From NCBI GenBank assembly GCA_004210455.1, contig SEFA01000021.1, positions 1 to 64,000 of the forward strand: a stretch of 64,000 nt of DNA, written 5' to 3'. The stretch's first letter is position 1. Each line of letters begins with the position of its first letter. The notes under the pieces are model-generated. The model did no database searches and was not told the origin of the DNA. It saw only the letters and a list, made by a program, of their open reading frames with translations. Shown one piece after another: positions 63,336 to 64,000 of the stretch. The DNA is from Rubrivivax sp. (GTDB lineage: Bacteria; Pseudomonadota; Gammaproteobacteria; Burkholderiales; Burkholderiaceae_C). The translations under genes and the position numbers were made by a program.

Positions 63336-64000
63336 ATGAACGCGTCATCCACGTCGCCTGAAGCCGCCGAACACTTCGTCATCCGACGCATGTCGTTGCG
63401 CCATGCGCGGGTGCTGCTGGCCCTCAGCGACACCGGCAACATCAGCGCTGCCGCCGATCAGCTGCACGTCACGCAGCCCGCGGTGAGCAAGACACTGGCG
63501 GAACTGGAGCAAGGGCTGGGACAAACCCTGTTCCTGCGGCGCGGACGCAACATGCAGCCCACGCCGCTGGGACGACGCCTGCTGGCGCTGGCGCGCAAGC
63601 TCGATGCCGACCTGCAACGCGCCGCCGGCGATGTCGCCACCATGGTGCGCGGCGCGTCCGGCGAGGTGCGCATCGGCGCGACCAACGCCTCGCTGGCCCG
63701 CCTGCTCCCTGCGACCATCACGGCGATGAAGCGCGAGAACCCCGGCGTGACGCTGAGCGTGCGCACGCATGCGCTGCGCTCGCTGTTCGCGGAATTGCAG
63801 GCCGGCACGCTGGACCTGGTCGTCGCCCGTGCGATGCCGCAGGACGAGCCGCTGGGCCTGGCGCGCGTGGACCTGTTGGCCCAGCCCGAAGTGCTGACGA
63901 TGAGCGCGCAGCACCCGCTGGTGCGCACGCCGAAACTCAGTTGGGAAGTGCTGAGCCAGCAGCGGTGGATCTGGCAGCTGCCCGGCACGCGTACGCGCAT
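63336..64000 (+). CDS. LysR family regulator (3' end beyond the window)
   Basis: 221 codons are visible and the frame runs past the window edge. Winged HTH: SLRHARVLLALSDTGNISAAADQ and LHVTQPAVSKTLAELEQGLG, FLRRGRNMQPTPLGRRLL. The substrate-binding domain begins at GEVRIGATNASLARLLPATI with further strands LDLVVARAMPQDEPLG and VLTMSAQHPLVRTP. It starts at ATG 63336 (MNASSTSPEA); ATG 63390 is an alternative. The gene diverges from the TonB-dependent receptor and may regulate it in response to the imported ligand. GbpR/CbbR-like subclass cannot be fixed. Confidence 0.87.
   Translation, partial: MNASSTSPEAAEHFVIRRMSLRHARVLLALSDTGNISAAADQLHVTQPAVSKTLAELEQGLGQTLFLRRGRNMQPTPLGRRLLALARKLDADLQRAAGDVATMVRGASGEVRIGATNASLARLLPATITAMKRENPGVTLSVRTHALRSLFAELQAGTLDLVVARAMPQDEPLGLARVDLLAQPEVLTMSAQHPLVRTPKLSWEVLSQQRWIWQLPGTRTR

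Noticed and set aside
60493-63339. 948-codon + strand frame opposite the TonB-dependent receptor
   Set aside because: Antisense shadow: no ribosome site, no family motifs, and the receptor on the other strand is unmistakable.

Overview
The window is about 64 kb of GC-rich (roughly 70 percent) chromosome from a betaproteobacterium, most probably order Burkholderiales in the Roseateles/Mitsuaria/Rubrivivax neighbourhood. That placement is an inference from codon use, the atpIBEFHAGDC order, and the character of the Rep, Bug-family, MocR and TonB-receptor proteins. No rRNA, tRNA, CRISPR array, prophage or intact insertion sequence was seen.

Layout. 1-5.5 kb (+): the 3' part of a Rep-type helicase gene whose first 78 bases are an inverted copy of bases 259-336 (probable fold-back assembly artefact), an IrrE-like protein that lacks the usual catalytic Glu, a lysoplasmalogenase, and a large O-antigen-ligase-like membrane protein. 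5.5-7.4 kb (-): PPK2 and a hexose-6-phosphate mutarotase. 7.4-26.6 kb (-): a complete aryl polyene (APE) pigment cluster of about 21 genes in one direction, mostly with 4-14 bp overlaps. It holds the ketosynthases apeO and apeR, the chain-length-factor-like apeC, ketoreductase apeQ, dehydratases apeP and apeI (the latter fused to ligase apeH), ACPs apeE and apeF, acyltransferases, glycosyltransferase apeJ, an aromatic amino acid ammonia-lyase, thioesterase apeK, a LolA/MMPL/DUF3261 export set (apeL, apeM, apeN), a methyltransferase, two small exported proteins, and a phosphopantetheinyl transferase read in frame behind a truncated lipoprotein. 26.7-34.1 kb (-): the F1Fo ATP synthase operon. 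Its terminator hairpin lies directly against the apeC start codon.

34.4-42.5 kb: metabolic genes (SMP-30 lactonase, GNAT, GST, AlaX, VOC, PhzF-like, a PLP aminotransferase and a divergent MocR regulator, a hydratase). 43-52.3 kb: ABC-F protein Uup, AraC regulator, a REP-type palindrome pair, a cytochrome P450, an XRE regulator and MFS exporter with a hexamer repeat between them, a Bug solute-binding protein, and a MarR regulator divergent from a PhzS-like flavin monooxygenase. 52.4-53.4 kb is a small patch of lower GC with two overlapping unknown genes and a 27-codon remnant. 53.4-64 kb: metallophosphoesterase, S-formylglutathione hydrolase, glutathione synthetase, BenE transporter, a ClpP-like exported protein without the nucleophile Ser, Kup, a large TonB-dependent receptor, and a divergent LysR gene that runs off the end.

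How the genes work together. In the APE cluster an aromatic starter is probably made by the ammonia-lyase, loaded by ApeH onto an ACP that the PPTase has activated, extended by ApeO/ApeC with ApeQ and ApeP/ApeI, then acylated or glycosylated and moved to the outer membrane with the LolA/MMPL/lipoprotein set. A recurring local theme is in-frame or intergenic short tandem repeats (9-mers in ppk2, apeP and apeL, an 8-mer between two exported-protein genes, a 6-mer upstream of the MFS gene), which suggests active slippage in this genome.
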